DNA of 64,000 nucleotides from SYFY01 sp031385325 (GCA_031385325.1 JANNBJ010000107.1:10759-74758); one strand, 5' to 3'; numbered from the stretch's first letter, positions 53,302 through 62,596 are shown. Notes: a model not told the origin generated them from the sequence alone. Program-made: numbers and translations.

Positions 53302-54867
53302 ATGCTCAACTTCAAACAACCCTACCCTTCGCAGCGATCACCGGTATGCGCCCGGAATGTGGTAGCGACGTCTCAGCCACTGGCTACCGCTGCCGGCCTG
53401 CATGCGCTCCGGCAAGGCGGCAACGCCGTGGATGCGGTGCTCGCCGCCGCCATCACCCTGACTGTGGTCGAGCCCAATAACAACGGTGTTGGCAGCGATG
53501 CCTTCGCCATCCTCTGGGATGGTGACACCCTGCATGGACTGAATGCTTCCGGGCGCTCGCCAGCGGCGTGGACTGCCGAGTACTTCAAGGACCACAGCCG
53601 CATGCCAGACCTGGGCTGGGATACCATCACGGTCCCCGGCGCCGTCAGTGCCTGGGCTGCACTGTCCAGGCGTTTTGGCAAACTCCCGTTCGATCGTTTG
53701 TTTGAGGATGCCATTGCCTACGCCGAGGGTGGTTTCCAGGTCGGCCCACTGACTGCAGGTTTTTGGGCCGCCGCAACATCAACCTTTGCTGACTTCCCGG
53801 AGTGGCAGAACCACTTCACACCAGCGCCCGGTCCCGGCACGGCGTTTCGCCGCCCGGATCTCGCCCGAACATTGCGCGCCATCGCCGATAGCAAAGGTGA
53901 ATCGTTCTACAGGGGGGAACTTGCCAGCCGCATCGAGGCAGCCGCCAAAACTGCGGGTGGTGCACTGCGCAAGCACGATCTCGAATCACATGTTGCGGAT
54001 TGGGTAACCCCTTCGGCAATCGACTATCGTTCACGTGTTCTGCACGAAATCCCGCCAAACGGCCAGGGTCTGGCGGCGCAGATCGCTTTGGGAATCCTGC
54101 GCCACCTGGAACCAGCTGCCGTGGATTCAGCCGCCTGGGTACATCAGCAGGTGGAGGCGATGAAGCTTGCGATCCATGCTGCATTCACGCACTTCGCCGA
54201 TCCCCGGTTCATGCGCTTGTCAGTCGAGGAGCTGCTCGCGCCAGGATCCCTCGAACTCGCTGCGCGTCAGATCACCGACCGGGCAGCCCCGCTTCCACCG
54301 GTGCTTCTACCGATCAGCCACGACACCGTTTATCTCACCGCCGCCGATGCCAGCGGCATGATGATCTCGTACATCCAGTCGAACTATCAGGGCTTCGGCT
54401 CTGGCATTGTCATCCCGGGTACCGGTATCAGCATGCAGAACCGTGGCCGAGGATTTGTGCTGGATCCCCGGCATCCAAACTGTGTTGGTCCTGCAAAGCG
54501 GCCATTTCATACCATCATTCCCGTCTTCGTGACCGAACAGGGGGAGCCGCGTTTGAGTTTTGGCGTGATGGGTGGACACATGCAGCATCAGGGTCACGTG
54601 CAGATGGTCACCCGGATTTTCGACCACCAGCAGAATCCGCAAGCGGCCAGCGACGCCCCACGATGGCATGTGTACGAAGACTTCGGGGTTGGTCTCGAAC
54701 CTGGTTTCGACACCGCCGTACTCGCCGATCTCGAAGCGCGTGGCCATCGTGTCCGTTATGAAAAGCGACCATGGCTGTTTGGTGGCGCCCAGCTCATCTA
54801 TCGATCGAGTGATGGTTATGTCGCCGGATCGGATCATCGCAAGGAAGGTCACGCGGCTGGTTTCTAA
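53302..54867 (+). CDS. Gamma-glutamyltransferase-family amidohydrolase
   Basis: The 521-residue Ntn-hydrolase has ATSQPLATAAGLHALRQGGNAVDA, NNNGVGSDAFAI and YQGFGSGIVIPGTGISMQNRG. The nucleophile is in HDTVYLTAADASG (Thr in the DTV motif) rather than the TTH of true gamma-glutamyltransferases. DTV is typical of HpxW/YwrD-like amidohydrolases, such as oxamate amidohydrolase. A signal peptide is absent, so it is cytosolic. It would cleave amide or gamma-glutamyl bonds after autoproteolysis before the Thr. It is divergent from the SDR with 54 bp between starts. Confidence 0.88.
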   Translation: MLNFKQPYPSQRSPVCARNVVATSQPLATAAGLHALRQGGNAVDAVLAAAITLTVVEPNNNGVGSDAFAILWDGDTLHGLNASGRSPAAWTAEYFKDHSRMPDLGWDTITVPGAVSAWAALSRRFGKLPFDRLFEDAIAYAEGGFQVGPLTAGFWAAATSTFADFPEWQNHFTPAPGPGTAFRRPDLARTLRAIADSKGESFYRGELASRIEAAAKTAGGALRKHDLESHVADWVTPSAIDYRSRVLHEIPPNGQGLAAQIALGILRHLEPAAVDSAAWVHQQVEAMKLAIHAAFTHFADPRFMRLSVEELLAPGSLELAARQITDRAAPLPPVLLPISHDTVYLTAADASGMMISYIQSNYQGFGSGIVIPGTGISMQNRGRGFVLDPRHPNCVGPAKRPFHTIIPVFVTEQGEPRLSFGVMGGHMQHQGHVQMVTRIFDHQQNPQAASDAPRWHVYEDFGVGLEPGFDTAVLADLEARGHRVRYEKRPWLFGGAQLIYRSSDGYVAGSDHRKEGHAAGF

Positions 54868-54951
54868 AATCCATGGGCCAATAACCGTGGTTGTGGTGCA
54901 AGAACCCAACTTCGGGCAGAGTTGAAGAAATCCAACAGCTCGGGAGCAGGC

Positions 54952-55359
54952 ATGAAAGTTACAGGCGGGTGTTACTGCGGTGCCGTTCGTTACGAGGCAG
55001 AAGGCGACGCGATGATGAAAGCGCAATGCCATTGTCGCGAGTGTCAGTATCTGACCGGCGGCGGCCCCAATTTTTTTATGGCCATGCCAGCCGCTGGATT
55101 CAAGTTGACCCTCGGCCAGACCAAGGCATTTACCCGCAGCGATCTGGCCAATCCCGTCACGCGCGAATTCTGCCCGAACTGCGGCACTCACATTCTGACG
55201 CGTGCTCCAGCACTGAAAAACGCCATCATTCTGAAGGTTGGCTCGATGGATGATCCATCACTCTATGGCAAACCGCAGATGGCCATCTTCACCGTCGACA
55301 AGCAGGTCTTCCATCAACTGCCGGACGGCGTTCCCGCGTTCGAACGTGTGCCTGGTTAG
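54952..55359 (+). CDS. GFA (glutathione-dependent formaldehyde-activating-like) zinc protein
   Basis: The 135-residue protein from ATG 54952 (GGAGCAGGC upstream) has the zinc ligands in GGCYCGAVRYEAEG, AQCHCRECQYLTGG and EFCPNCGTHI. All Cys of the CENP-V/GFA fold are present. Family members were named for glutathione-formaldehyde adduct formation, but most have unknown roles. An in-frame TTG at 54922 would add ten residues. It overlaps the following esterase gene by 14 bp. Confidence 0.9.
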   Translation: MKVTGGCYCGAVRYEAEGDAMMKAQCHCRECQYLTGGGPNFFMAMPAAGFKLTLGQTKAFTRSDLANPVTREFCPNCGTHILTRAPALKNAIILKVGSMDDPSLYGKPQMAIFTVDKQVFHQLPDGVPAFERVPG

Positions 55360-56968
55360 GTTCAGCGTTGTTGTCCTGCTGGCGCTTGCAACATTTGCGA
55401 ACGCCGAAGTCGTTGTGAGCTCACTGCGTGTCCAGTTGCCCATCGGTCCGGTGGCAGGTCTGTGGGCTGACGAGACCGCCGGGGTGCGCGCTTTTGTCGG
55501 GATTCCCTACGCACGTGCGCCGATCGGTGACCTTCGGTTCAGGCCGCCGCAGCCGCACCCGGCCTGGACCACTGTCCGCGACACAACACGGCCGGGTCCG
55601 GCTTGCCCTCAACACCCGGCAACCGATGCCTTTGTCTGGTCGCGTGCCCCTTTTCTGGCCAGCGAAGATTGTCTCTATCTGAATGTCTGGACTCCGGCGG
55701 GCACCGGCGCCCGGTTGCCGGTCATGCTTTGGGTACACGGTGGCAGCCATACTTCGGGCTTCGGTCATGCACGAATCTTTGATGGCACCATGCTGGCTCG
55801 TCGTGAGGTCGTCATCGTCACCATGAACTATCGACTCGGCGCCCTGGGGTTTCTGGCACATCCGGCACTGGCGGCACAAAACTCTCAGCACTCATCCGGA
55901 AATTACGGTCTGCTCGATGTGATCCAGGCGTTACGGTGGGTACAGGAAAACATCAGTGCACTGGGTGGTGATCCAGACAATGTGACGCTGTTCGGTCAGT
56001 CGGCAGGATCACAGACCACGTGTCTGCTCACAACCTCACCACTCGCCAAAGGGTTGTTTCACAAAGCCATAGGTCAATCAGCGAGTTGTGCCATGCCGGC
56101 GTCTGACAAAGATGCCAACGGACACGAACGAGGCGCGCGGCTCGCAAGCCTTGCGCTCGAAGGTTCAGCAGAGCCAACCGATTTCAGCGCGTTGACTGCG
56201 GCACTGCGGACATTGCCGGTAGAAAAAATACTGGCCGCAGAACTGACCTCAGGTTGGGATCAAGCGAGCCGCACGGTCGTTGATGGCTGGGTGGTGCCCG
56301 AATCCCCGCGATCGTTGTTGCTGGCCGGCAAGCCCGCACGAATTCCGTTACTCCTCGGATCTGCGGCAGATGAAGGTGTTGGTCTGCTGCCGCTTTCTGA
56401 AAATCTTGATGGCGCAACGTATCGCACCCGATTGGACAAACGCTTCGGCGACCAGGCGAGCCACCTGTTTGAGTTGTACGCGGCAGAACGCAGTCAATCG
56501 CCTGCCATCGCCGAGCGTGCAATCAATGCCGATATTTTTCTGACCCTGGGCATGCGTGAATGGGCCGATCTGCATACACGCTCCGAGTCTGCGGTATACC
56601 TCTATCACATGGCTCATGTTCCACCGGCGTTCCGCTTGTATGACCCGGACCATCCCGATCTGCAACTCGCGGATGGACCACGCAGCGTCGGTGCTTATCA
56701 CTCCGGTGATCTGGCCTTTGTCTTTGACAACATGCACCTGGTCGGGCACGACTGGAATGATGCTGACCGCCAGACCGCGTCACTCATGGCGGACTACTGG
56801 ACCACGTTTGCAAAAACCGGCGATCCGAATGGCGGCACACGACCCAGGTGGCCGCGGTACGATCCGGCCACTCGAGGCACGATGGTTTTTGACAAGGGTG
56901 CCCACGTCGCGAATGGCGTCAGGCAGGACAAGCTGGATGCACTGGCGAAGGTGTTGAAGCTTCGCTGA
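55346..56968 (+). CDS. Type-B carboxylesterase/lipase, secreted
   Basis: The 540-residue protein from GTG 55346 has a signal peptide (FSVVVLLALATFANAEVVVS). It shows GIPYARAPIGDLRFRPP, SEDCLYLNVWTP, VMLWVHGGSHTSGF (oxyanion hole), NVTLFGQSAGSQTTCLL (nucleophile Ser), GSAADEGVGLLP (acid Glu) and GAYHSGDLAFVF (catalytic His), completing the triad. It would hydrolyse esters in the periplasm or outside the cell. It overlaps the GFA stop by 14 bp and ends in a stop codon inside a hairpin loop (56959-56975). Confidence 0.92.
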   Translation: MCLVRFSVVVLLALATFANAEVVVSSLRVQLPIGPVAGLWADETAGVRAFVGIPYARAPIGDLRFRPPQPHPAWTTVRDTTRPGPACPQHPATDAFVWSRAPFLASEDCLYLNVWTPAGTGARLPVMLWVHGGSHTSGFGHARIFDGTMLARREVVIVTMNYRLGALGFLAHPALAAQNSQHSSGNYGLLDVIQALRWVQENISALGGDPDNVTLFGQSAGSQTTCLLTTSPLAKGLFHKAIGQSASCAMPASDKDANGHERGARLASLALEGSAEPTDFSALTAALRTLPVEKILAAELTSGWDQASRTVVDGWVVPESPRSLLLAGKPARIPLLLGSAADEGVGLLPLSENLDGATYRTRLDKRFGDQASHLFELYAAERSQSPAIAERAINADIFLTLGMREWADLHTRSESAVYLYHMAHVPPAFRLYDPDHPDLQLADGPRSVGAYHSGDLAFVFDNMHLVGHDWNDADRQTASLMADYWTTFAKTGDPNGGTRPRWPRYDPATRGTMVFDKGAHVANGVRQDKLDALAKVLKLR

Positions 56969-57072
56969 GCGAAGCCGGCAGTACCGCCCTTTGACACTAT
57001 TGGCAACGCCAATAGTGTCGGTGCGAGGGAGCAACGCGACCGACCAAAGCCTGCGGGCAGGAAGCCCGCAGG
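56959..57072. terminator. Three hairpins between convergent genes
   Basis: The first stem is GCTTCGC/GCGAAGC, 56959-56975, with the esterase stop TGA as loop. The second is a perfect 12-bp stem GACACTATTGGC/GCCAATAGTGTC, 56993-57019, loop AAC. The third is CCTGCGGGC/GCCCGCAGG, 57050-57072, followed by TATAAAAAAAA. They separate the esterase from the convergent enoyl-CoA hydratase and probably act as terminators in both directions, although only an A-tract adjoins. Confidence 0.6.
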
Positions 57073-57085
57073 TATAAAAAAAACG

Positions 57086-57871
57086 TCAACGCCCGACGTA
57101 CACCGCCGCCCGTTTCTCAAGAAACGACTGGACGCCTTCTTTCGAATCTTCCGTCTGTCGCAACCGCTGAATCTGCTGGCTGGCCCACTTGCCGGTATCC
57201 TTCCAGTCTGGTTCAAGCGTGCGGCGCAGACCTTCCTTGAGCGCTTGCACCGCAAGCGGCGGATTACCGGCAATCTTGCGCGCGATGCCCATGGCGGTAT
57301 CCATCAACGCCTCCGGCGCCACCACACGCGAGACCAGACCAATGGCCAGTGCCGTCTGCGCATCAATGACATCACCAGTAAACAGCAGTTCCGCGGCGCG
57401 CTCCCGCCCAACGAGTTGCGCAAGGCGCCCGAGACCCGGCGCATCACAGCACAGTCCACGCAGGACAAAGAGCTCACCGAATTTCGCTTTTTCCGAGATC
57501 ACGCGGATGTCTGCCATCAACGCAAGTTCCATACCCCAACCAACGGCCGGTCCATTGACTGCCGCGATGACCGGGATATTGGTGTGCAGCAGCGCATCGG
57601 CTGCGGGGGTCAGGCCACCGGACCTGATGGACCTTGCCCGGAACTCCTCCGGCGCAGGTGCAGTCGAACCGAGAATCTGCTTCACGTCATCACCCGAGCA
57701 GAATGCACGACCATTGGCGGTGATGATCAGCACACGCGCCTGACTGTCACGAACATAGTCCTCGAGCAGTCGATAACTTTCGTAAGTCAGCGCGTTCATC
57801 GCCTCTGGCCGGTTCAGCGTGATCACACCGATGTGATCGCTCTCTTCGTACAGCATCGGTAACTCGCTCAT
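57086..57871 (-). CDS. Enoyl-CoA hydratase/isomerase
   Basis: The 261-residue crotonase-fold protein has GVITLNRPEAMNALT, ANGRAFCSGDDVKQI, AVNGPAVGWGMELALMADIRV and LFVLRGLCCDAPGLGRLAQLVG. The usual catalytic Glu position reads Leu-Cys-Cys-Asp, so the catalytic acid is altered and the substrate may be unusual. It lies 50 bp upstream (in gene order, downstream of) the TIM-barrel gene on the same strand. It is cytosolic. Confidence 0.9.
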   Translation of the reverse strand: MSELPMLYEESDHIGVITLNRPEAMNALTYESYRLLEDYVRDSQARVLIITANGRAFCSGDDVKQILGSTAPAPEEFRARSIRSGGLTPAADALLHTNIPVIAAVNGPAVGWGMELALMADIRVISEKAKFGELFVLRGLCCDAPGLGRLAQLVGRERAAELLFTGDVIDAQTALAIGLVSRVVAPEALMDTAMGIARKIAGNPPLAVQALKEGLRRTLEPDWKDTGKWASQQIQRLRQTEDSKEGVQSFLEKRAAVYVGR

Positions 57872-57921
57872 TGCTCTCCCCCTATCTCGATTTGGATGTC
57901 GATTGGAATGTTCTGTTGTAG

Positions 57922-58713
57922 TCAGTGTTCAGCGCTGAAGTACGCCCCGGCCCGTGTCAGCACATGCTTCGCGCGCGCCACGTGATCCGGGAAATCCTCG
58001 CGCAGCTTGCGTGAACGTATTTCCAGGGCGAGTGGCAAATCCGCACGCAGTACTGCAAGCACATCCCGAAGCGGCAATCCGCCATCACCCGGCAGACTGC
58101 GCAGATCAACCGCATCCGTCAGCAGGCTCTGGTAATCCTCTGCACAATCCACGTTGCCATCGCAAAACTGCGCATAGGGCAGCCATCGTGGATCGACTGA
58201 CGGCAGCAGATGGAACTCTTTGCAACGAGCCAGGTGGATCGTATCAACCAGGATTCCACCTGCCGGATGACCAACGGCTTCGATGATGCGCAGCGCCTGG
58301 CTCAAGTGCGTTACCGCAGTGATGCGCAGGAACTCAAGGCAGGCCCGAATGTTGTACCGACTGGCATGCTCGGCAAGAGTGGCCAGCGCATGACAATTTT
58401 TCACGTCATCGGTACACGATGAAACGATTAGTGCGTTTTTCGCGCCAAGTGCGCCACCCACATCGAGAATCCTGCGATGTCCATCCGTAACCAGGCCGTC
58501 CACGCCGATCCAGATGACCTCGACATCCAGAACACTAACCTCGGCCGGTTGCAGGATGGCCTGCACCTTCGCCGTTGTTGTGTCGGTCCAGGTCTTTGGG
58601 TCAACCGTAAACCCCACGGCTTCGAATCCGGACAGCACAGCCGCCTGCGCAACCTCTTCGGGGGTGAACTCCGGCAGAACTCCGGCGGCCAGGGACAACA
58701 ACCGCATGGTCAT
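57922..58713 (-). CDS. TIM-barrel sugar-phosphate isomerase/epimerase-like protein
   Basis: The 263-residue protein has SVLDVEVIWIGVDG, NALIVSSCTDDVKNCH, RACLEFLRITAVTHLSQAL, GGILVDTIHLARCK and YAQFCDGN. This order of acidic and His residues matches AP-endonuclease-2-like (xylose isomerase-like) barrels that bind Mn or Co. The ATG at 58713 overlaps the MFS stop (ATGA), so the two are coupled; an internal ATG at 58707 is possible. It could act on a small hydroxy or keto acid. It is on the opposite strand from the UGA-containing gene. Confidence 0.82.
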   Translation of the reverse strand: MTMRLLSLAAGVLPEFTPEEVAQAAVLSGFEAVGFTVDPKTWTDTTTAKVQAILQPAEVSVLDVEVIWIGVDGLVTDGHRRILDVGGALGAKNALIVSSCTDDVKNCHALATLAEHASRYNIRACLEFLRITAVTHLSQALRIIEAVGHPAGGILVDTIHLARCKEFHLLPSVDPRWLPYAQFCDGNVDCAEDYQSLLTDAVDLRSLPGDGGLPLRDVLAVLRADLPLALEIRSRKLREDFPDHVARAKHVLTRAGAYFSAEH

Positions 58714-59948
58714 CGCACTCCTGTAGCTGAGAGAGCGGGCAGGCTTCGAAGATTCACCACAAACACCATGAGGGCCACGATCGACAGGCTACCGGCCACC
58801 ATGAAGGCCGCGCCAGGAAAGTAATACGACGTACCGGACTGAGTAAATACTGCAAACGTCTGGGTCATGAGCAGTGGCCCGATGATGGCGCCCACACTAC
58901 CGACACTGGCGAGTATGCCCTGCATCTCACCCTGCTGATCCGCAGCCACCTGATTCGACAACATGCTCTGCAGTGATGGCATGATGAAGCCGGACAGCGC
59001 AGATACCGCGCACCAGACATAGACCGTTAGCCCATTGGGTGCCATCGCAATACCGATATACGCCATCGCTGCCGAGGCAAATCCCAGAATCGCGGCTCGC
59101 CCCGCGCCGATGCGTGGAATCACGATGCGAAGCAGTCCACCCTGCACCACCGCCATGAGGATACCGACCAACCCCATGGACAGGCCCACATCACGCGGTG
59201 TCCAGTCGAACTTCTCCATCGTGTAGAAGCTCCAGTTCGAGGGGTAAACGTGGTGCCCGATGTTGTAGAGCAGCACTGCCACGATCAGTCCCGAAATCAT
59301 CGGATATTTGCGCAGTTGCGCAAACGCGCCGATGGGATTGGCACGGCGCCAGTCGAAGGGTCGACGGTTTTTTGGGTCGAGCGTCTCATTCAACACAAAG
59401 TAGCCATACAGTGTGTTGATCAGAGCAAACGCCGCCGCAACAAAAAACGGTGCCCGCGTATCCCACTCTCCAAGCAATCCACCCAGCGTCGGGCCGATGA
59501 TGAAGCCGATACCAAAGGCCATTCCCATCAATCCGAAATTCTGGGCCCGCTCTTCGGGTGGACTCACATCGGCAATCAACGCATTTGCGGTTGCGTAGGT
59601 TGCACTGGACATGCCGGTCAGCACCCGGCCGACAAAGAGCAGAAACAAACTCGAAGCAAACCCCATGATCAGGTAGTTCACCGCATAGAACCCCAGCGAC
59701 AGCAGTAACACCGGACGGCGCCCATAACTGTCACTGAGGCCACCCAGGATCGGTGAAAACACGAACTGCAGCACTGCGTAACTGAACAGCAGGTAGCCGC
59801 CCCACTTGGAGGCCTCCGACAGCCCACCACCGGTCAACTCGGCGAGCAGCAGTGGCAACACCGGCATGATGATGCCGAAACCCACGACGTCCAGCAGAAC
59901 GGTGATGGTCACAAAGGTCAGCGCATGGCGCTTCGAGGAACCTGACAT
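58710..59948 (-). CDS. MFS drug/metabolite transporter, TCR/Tet type
   Basis: The 412-residue protein from ATG 59948 has 12 predicted helices. The motif-A loop GGLSDSYGRRPVLL follows helix 2, and LLDVVGFGIIMPVLPLLLAEL is the first helix with the motif found in TetA-like exporters. The longer open frame to 60101 would add 51 hydrophilic residues and is not used. It would exchange protons for a metabolite or drug. It is divergent from the selenoprotein-B-like gene, with 169 bp between starts. Confidence 0.9.
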   Translation of the reverse strand: MSGSSKRHALTFVTITVLLDVVGFGIIMPVLPLLLAELTGGGLSEASKWGGYLLFSYAVLQFVFSPILGGLSDSYGRRPVLLLSLGFYAVNYLIMGFASSLFLLFVGRVLTGMSSATYATANALIADVSPPEERAQNFGLMGMAFGIGFIIGPTLGGLLGEWDTRAPFFVAAAFALINTLYGYFVLNETLDPKNRRPFDWRRANPIGAFAQLRKYPMISGLIVAVLLYNIGHHVYPSNWSFYTMEKFDWTPRDVGLSMGLVGILMAVVQGGLLRIVIPRIGAGRAAILGFASAAMAYIGIAMAPNGLTVYVWCAVSALSGFIMPSLQSMLSNQVAADQQGEMQGILASVGSVGAIIGPLLMTQTFAVFTQSGTSYYFPGAAFMVAGSLSIVALMVFVVNLRSLPALSATGVR

Positions 59949-60117
59949 GAATCGGCTGCACAGTTTACGAACGTCGACTATAGGAGGGAGCGTCGGAAGA
60001 ATGAAGTGGTGACGTGCGAGAGACAGCGACCACTGTCCCGCCCGACGCCAGTGCTTCACCCTCGGCGGGTGACCGTGTATGGTCCACCCAATCACGAACA
60101 CAGTGGAATCCCGGTCG
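59949..60117. promoter_or_regulatory. Divergent intergenic region between MFS and selenoprotein-B-like genes
   Basis: The 169 bp between the two outward-facing starts should hold promoters for both units. I cannot place -10/-35 boxes with confidence. An in-frame ATG at 60079 could extend the plus-strand protein by 13 residues. Confidence 0.4.
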
Positions 60118-61053
60118 ATGACGACGGAATCAGGTTCTTCAGAACCGGTGGACTATATCGAGCGCACCCGCAGTCAGTACGATGCACTGGGGTACCCGCC
60201 CTATACCTGGGTGCACAACACGGAGTCGCCGCCTTTCACACCACTGAGCAAGCCGCTGGACCGTGCACGTGTCGGGCTGATCTGCTCCGGTGGCATCTAC
60301 GCTCGTGGGCAGATCGCGTTTCATTTCAAGGACGATACCAGTTACCGCAAGATCGCCATGCGCACACCGCGCCATGAACTGAGGGTCACGCACTTTGCCT
60401 ATGATCTGGAAGACGCCCGTCGCGATCCGGCCGTGGTGTTCCCCGCCAGGACACTGACTGGTCTGGCAGATGCCGGCGCAATCGGCTCGGTGGCGGATTA
60501 CGCCTACACCTTCATGGGTGGTATCTACTCCTCTCGCAAAGTACGCGAAGTACTCGCGCCACGACTGGTTGCCGAATGCATACGTGACGAAGTGGATGTT
60601 GTCATCATGGTGCCGGTGTGACCAGTCTGCCATCAATCCGTTGGATTGATCGCCAGACAACTTGAAGCGCGTGGCATCGCGACCATCAGTATGTCCAGTG
60701 CGCGTTCCATCACCGCCAGCGTCAATCCACCACGAGCGGTTTACCTGGACTATCCCCTGGGCCACACCGCCGGTCACCCCAACGATCTCGCCGAACAACG
60801 CCACATCATGATCGACACCCTGCGTGCACTGGAGACCATTCAGGTGCCCGGCACCATCGTGCCGCTGCGTTATCGATGGAGTGACGATGACTCCTGGAAG
60901 GAAACGGCGATGCGTCCCAGGAAGAACAGCATGGGAGGTTCGGAATCCAGGGATGATCGTATAACGCGCCACGCAGAACCACAGTACCAGCTGGACGACG
61001 ATCGACTTGCTGCCGACCCCGGCTGTCCAACCTGCATCTTTCCGGAGGGTTGA
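60118..61053 (+). CDS. Selenoprotein-B (GrdB/PrdB)-family protein with in-frame UGA (predicted Sec)
   Basis: One frame reads 167 residues, a TGA at 60619-60621, then 143 more to TGA 61051-61053 (311 residues with Sec; start ATG 60118, or 60079). Before the UGA it has GLICSGGIYARGQIAFHF and DEVDVVIMVPV. After it: U-PVCHQSVGLIARQLEARGIA, with U-x-x-C like GrdB's U-x-x-C site, and PRAVYLDYPLGHTAGHPND. A C-terminal CPTC (GCPTCIFPEG) may be a second redox pair. The UGA is followed by a SECIS-like hairpin (60625-60658). The mlrC-like gene lies 6 bp downstream and its GGAGGG lies inside this gene's end. Glycine/proline reductase homology is inferred from motifs, not alignment. Confidence 0.82.
60619..60658 (+). 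promoter_or_regulatory. In-frame UGA with predicted bacterial SECIS hairpin
   Basis: The UGA is followed after 3 nt by a two-part stem. GTCTG (60625-60629) pairs with CAGAC (60654-60658), and ATCAATCC (60632-60639) with GGATTGAT (60643-60650). The apical loop GTT (60640-60642) begins with G, 18 nt after the UGA. These values match known bacterial SECIS rules: loop at least 3 nt, G in its first two positions, spacing 16-37 nt. SelB would bind here. Confidence 0.78.
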
Positions 61054-61059
61054 AGCGCA

Positions 61060-62580
61060 ATGTTGATCGGCATAGCGGGAATGAGCCACGAAACCAATAC
61101 CTTCTCACCCGTGCTTACCGATCTCGCCCGCTTTTCCGGTGGCGCGGCAAAACCGGCGTCCGGTGACAAGGCGTTCAACATTTTTCGCAATACCGGCACC
61201 TGTATTGGTGGTTTCATCGGCACCTGTGAAGATCGTGGTTATGCATTCCGAATGGGTATTGCAGCCGGTGCAGCGCCGAGCGGTCCTGTCGAAAACGACG
61301 CCTATGAAGAGATGGTTGGCCAGATCCTTGAACTTGCTGAAGGTGCCGATGCACTGATGCTTGATCTGCATGGAGCGATGGTGACCAAAACCTACGATGA
61401 CGGCGAAGGTGAATTGCTGCGCCGCATTCGGGCTCGTCATCCGGCCATGCCGATCAGCGTCGCACTGGATATGCATGCCAACGTGACGCCGGTGATGGTT
61501 CAGAACTGCAACATCATCTGTGGTTATCACACCTACCCGCACATCGACATGGCCGAGACCGCGACTCGCGCAGCCCATCTTCTGCTCGACATGCTTGAAC
61601 ACAAGATCACGCCGGTCATGGTTTTCGCCAACGCACCGATGCTTCCCCATGTCATGCGACAAGGTACGGACGATCTGCCGAACAAGGCCCTGCAACAGCG
61701 CATCATCGAGATCGAGCGCGGTGAAGCGCTGGCCGCGAGCCTCTTCGTCGGGTTTCCGCACGCCGATATCCATGATGCCGGTCTGTCCGTCGTCATCGTC
61801 ACCGACGCCAATCAAGCTCAGGCGACGCAGCTGCGCGACGAATTGCTGAATGACGCCTGGAATCAACGTGAGGCTTTCATATATCGCCCGGAGCCGCTGG
61901 AAGAATCCATGGCCAGAGCCGAGTCGCTGGCGGCCAGCGAAGGTTCCGGCCCGGTGCTGTTACTCGATCACTATGACAACACCGCGTCCGGCGGCACGAT
62001 GGACAGTACCAACGTACTGGCAGCCATTCTGGCGGCGAAACTTGAAGACGTTGCCGCGTTCGGGATTTTCGATCCGGAGGTGGTACAACAGATGATCGCC
62101 GCCGGTGTCGGCGCTGATGTCACGGTTTCGTTGGGAGGAAAGCTCCCTACCCCTTCCATTCCCCGTCAGAGCCAGCCAATCACGGTCACCGGACGAGTCA
62201 AGCTATTGGCCGACGGTCGCTTTCCGGCAACGGTTGCGATGTCACGCGGGATGACGATGAACATGGGGCTGTGCGGCGTGCTGGTGGTCGGTGGGGTCGA
62301 GATCGTCATCATTTCAAGGCACATCGAGCCGTTTGATCCGGGCTGCTTTCGCGCAGTGGGCATCGAACCGACGAGAAAGAAGTACATCATGCTGAAAAGC
62401 CGAATCCACTATCGTGTCGGCTTTCGGGATCTGGTGAAGGCAACAGTGGAATGTGCGGGCGTCGGAGTGTGTACGTCCGACTACTCGGAACTGAAATTCA
62501 GTCGTGTGCGTCGACCTGTTTATCCACTCGATGGTGTGAATGCCCCACCGGCGCAGTGGCTGACCTTACATACTGACTGA
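61060..62580 (+). CDS. M81-family metallopeptidase (MlrC-like)
   Basis: The 506-residue protein has GMSHETNTFSP (His-Glu metal region), LMLDLHGAMVT, VALDMHANVTP, GYHTYPHIDMAETATRAA and VLLLDHYDNTASGG at the C-terminal MlrC domain. All zinc-ligand motifs of the M81/MlrC family are present. Relatives are known from microcystin breakdown, but most act on other small peptides or amides. It starts 6 bp after the selenoprotein-B-like gene, with GGAGGGTTGAAGCGCA upstream, and is followed 16 bp later by an FAD monooxygenase. The true substrate is unknown. Confidence 0.9.
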   Translation: MLIGIAGMSHETNTFSPVLTDLARFSGGAAKPASGDKAFNIFRNTGTCIGGFIGTCEDRGYAFRMGIAAGAAPSGPVENDAYEEMVGQILELAEGADALMLDLHGAMVTKTYDDGEGELLRRIRARHPAMPISVALDMHANVTPVMVQNCNIICGYHTYPHIDMAETATRAAHLLLDMLEHKITPVMVFANAPMLPHVMRQGTDDLPNKALQQRIIEIERGEALAASLFVGFPHADIHDAGLSVVIVTDANQAQATQLRDELLNDAWNQREAFIYRPEPLEESMARAESLAASEGSGPVLLLDHYDNTASGGTMDSTNVLAAILAAKLEDVAAFGIFDPEVVQQMIAAGVGADVTVSLGGKLPTPSIPRQSQPITVTGRVKLLADGRFPATVAMSRGMTMNMGLCGVLVVGGVEIVIISRHIEPFDPGCFRAVGIEPTRKKYIMLKSRIHYRVGFRDLVKATVECAGVGVCTSDYSELKFSRVRRPVYPLDGVNAPPAQWLTLHTD

Positions 62581-62596
62581 CCTAACGGCGATCCGT

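Noticed and set aside
60619..60621. UGA as an ordinary stop, giving two separate proteins, or a frameshift
   Set aside because: The frame is unchanged on both sides, the following part has no good start of its own, and a SECIS-shaped hairpin sits at the right distance.
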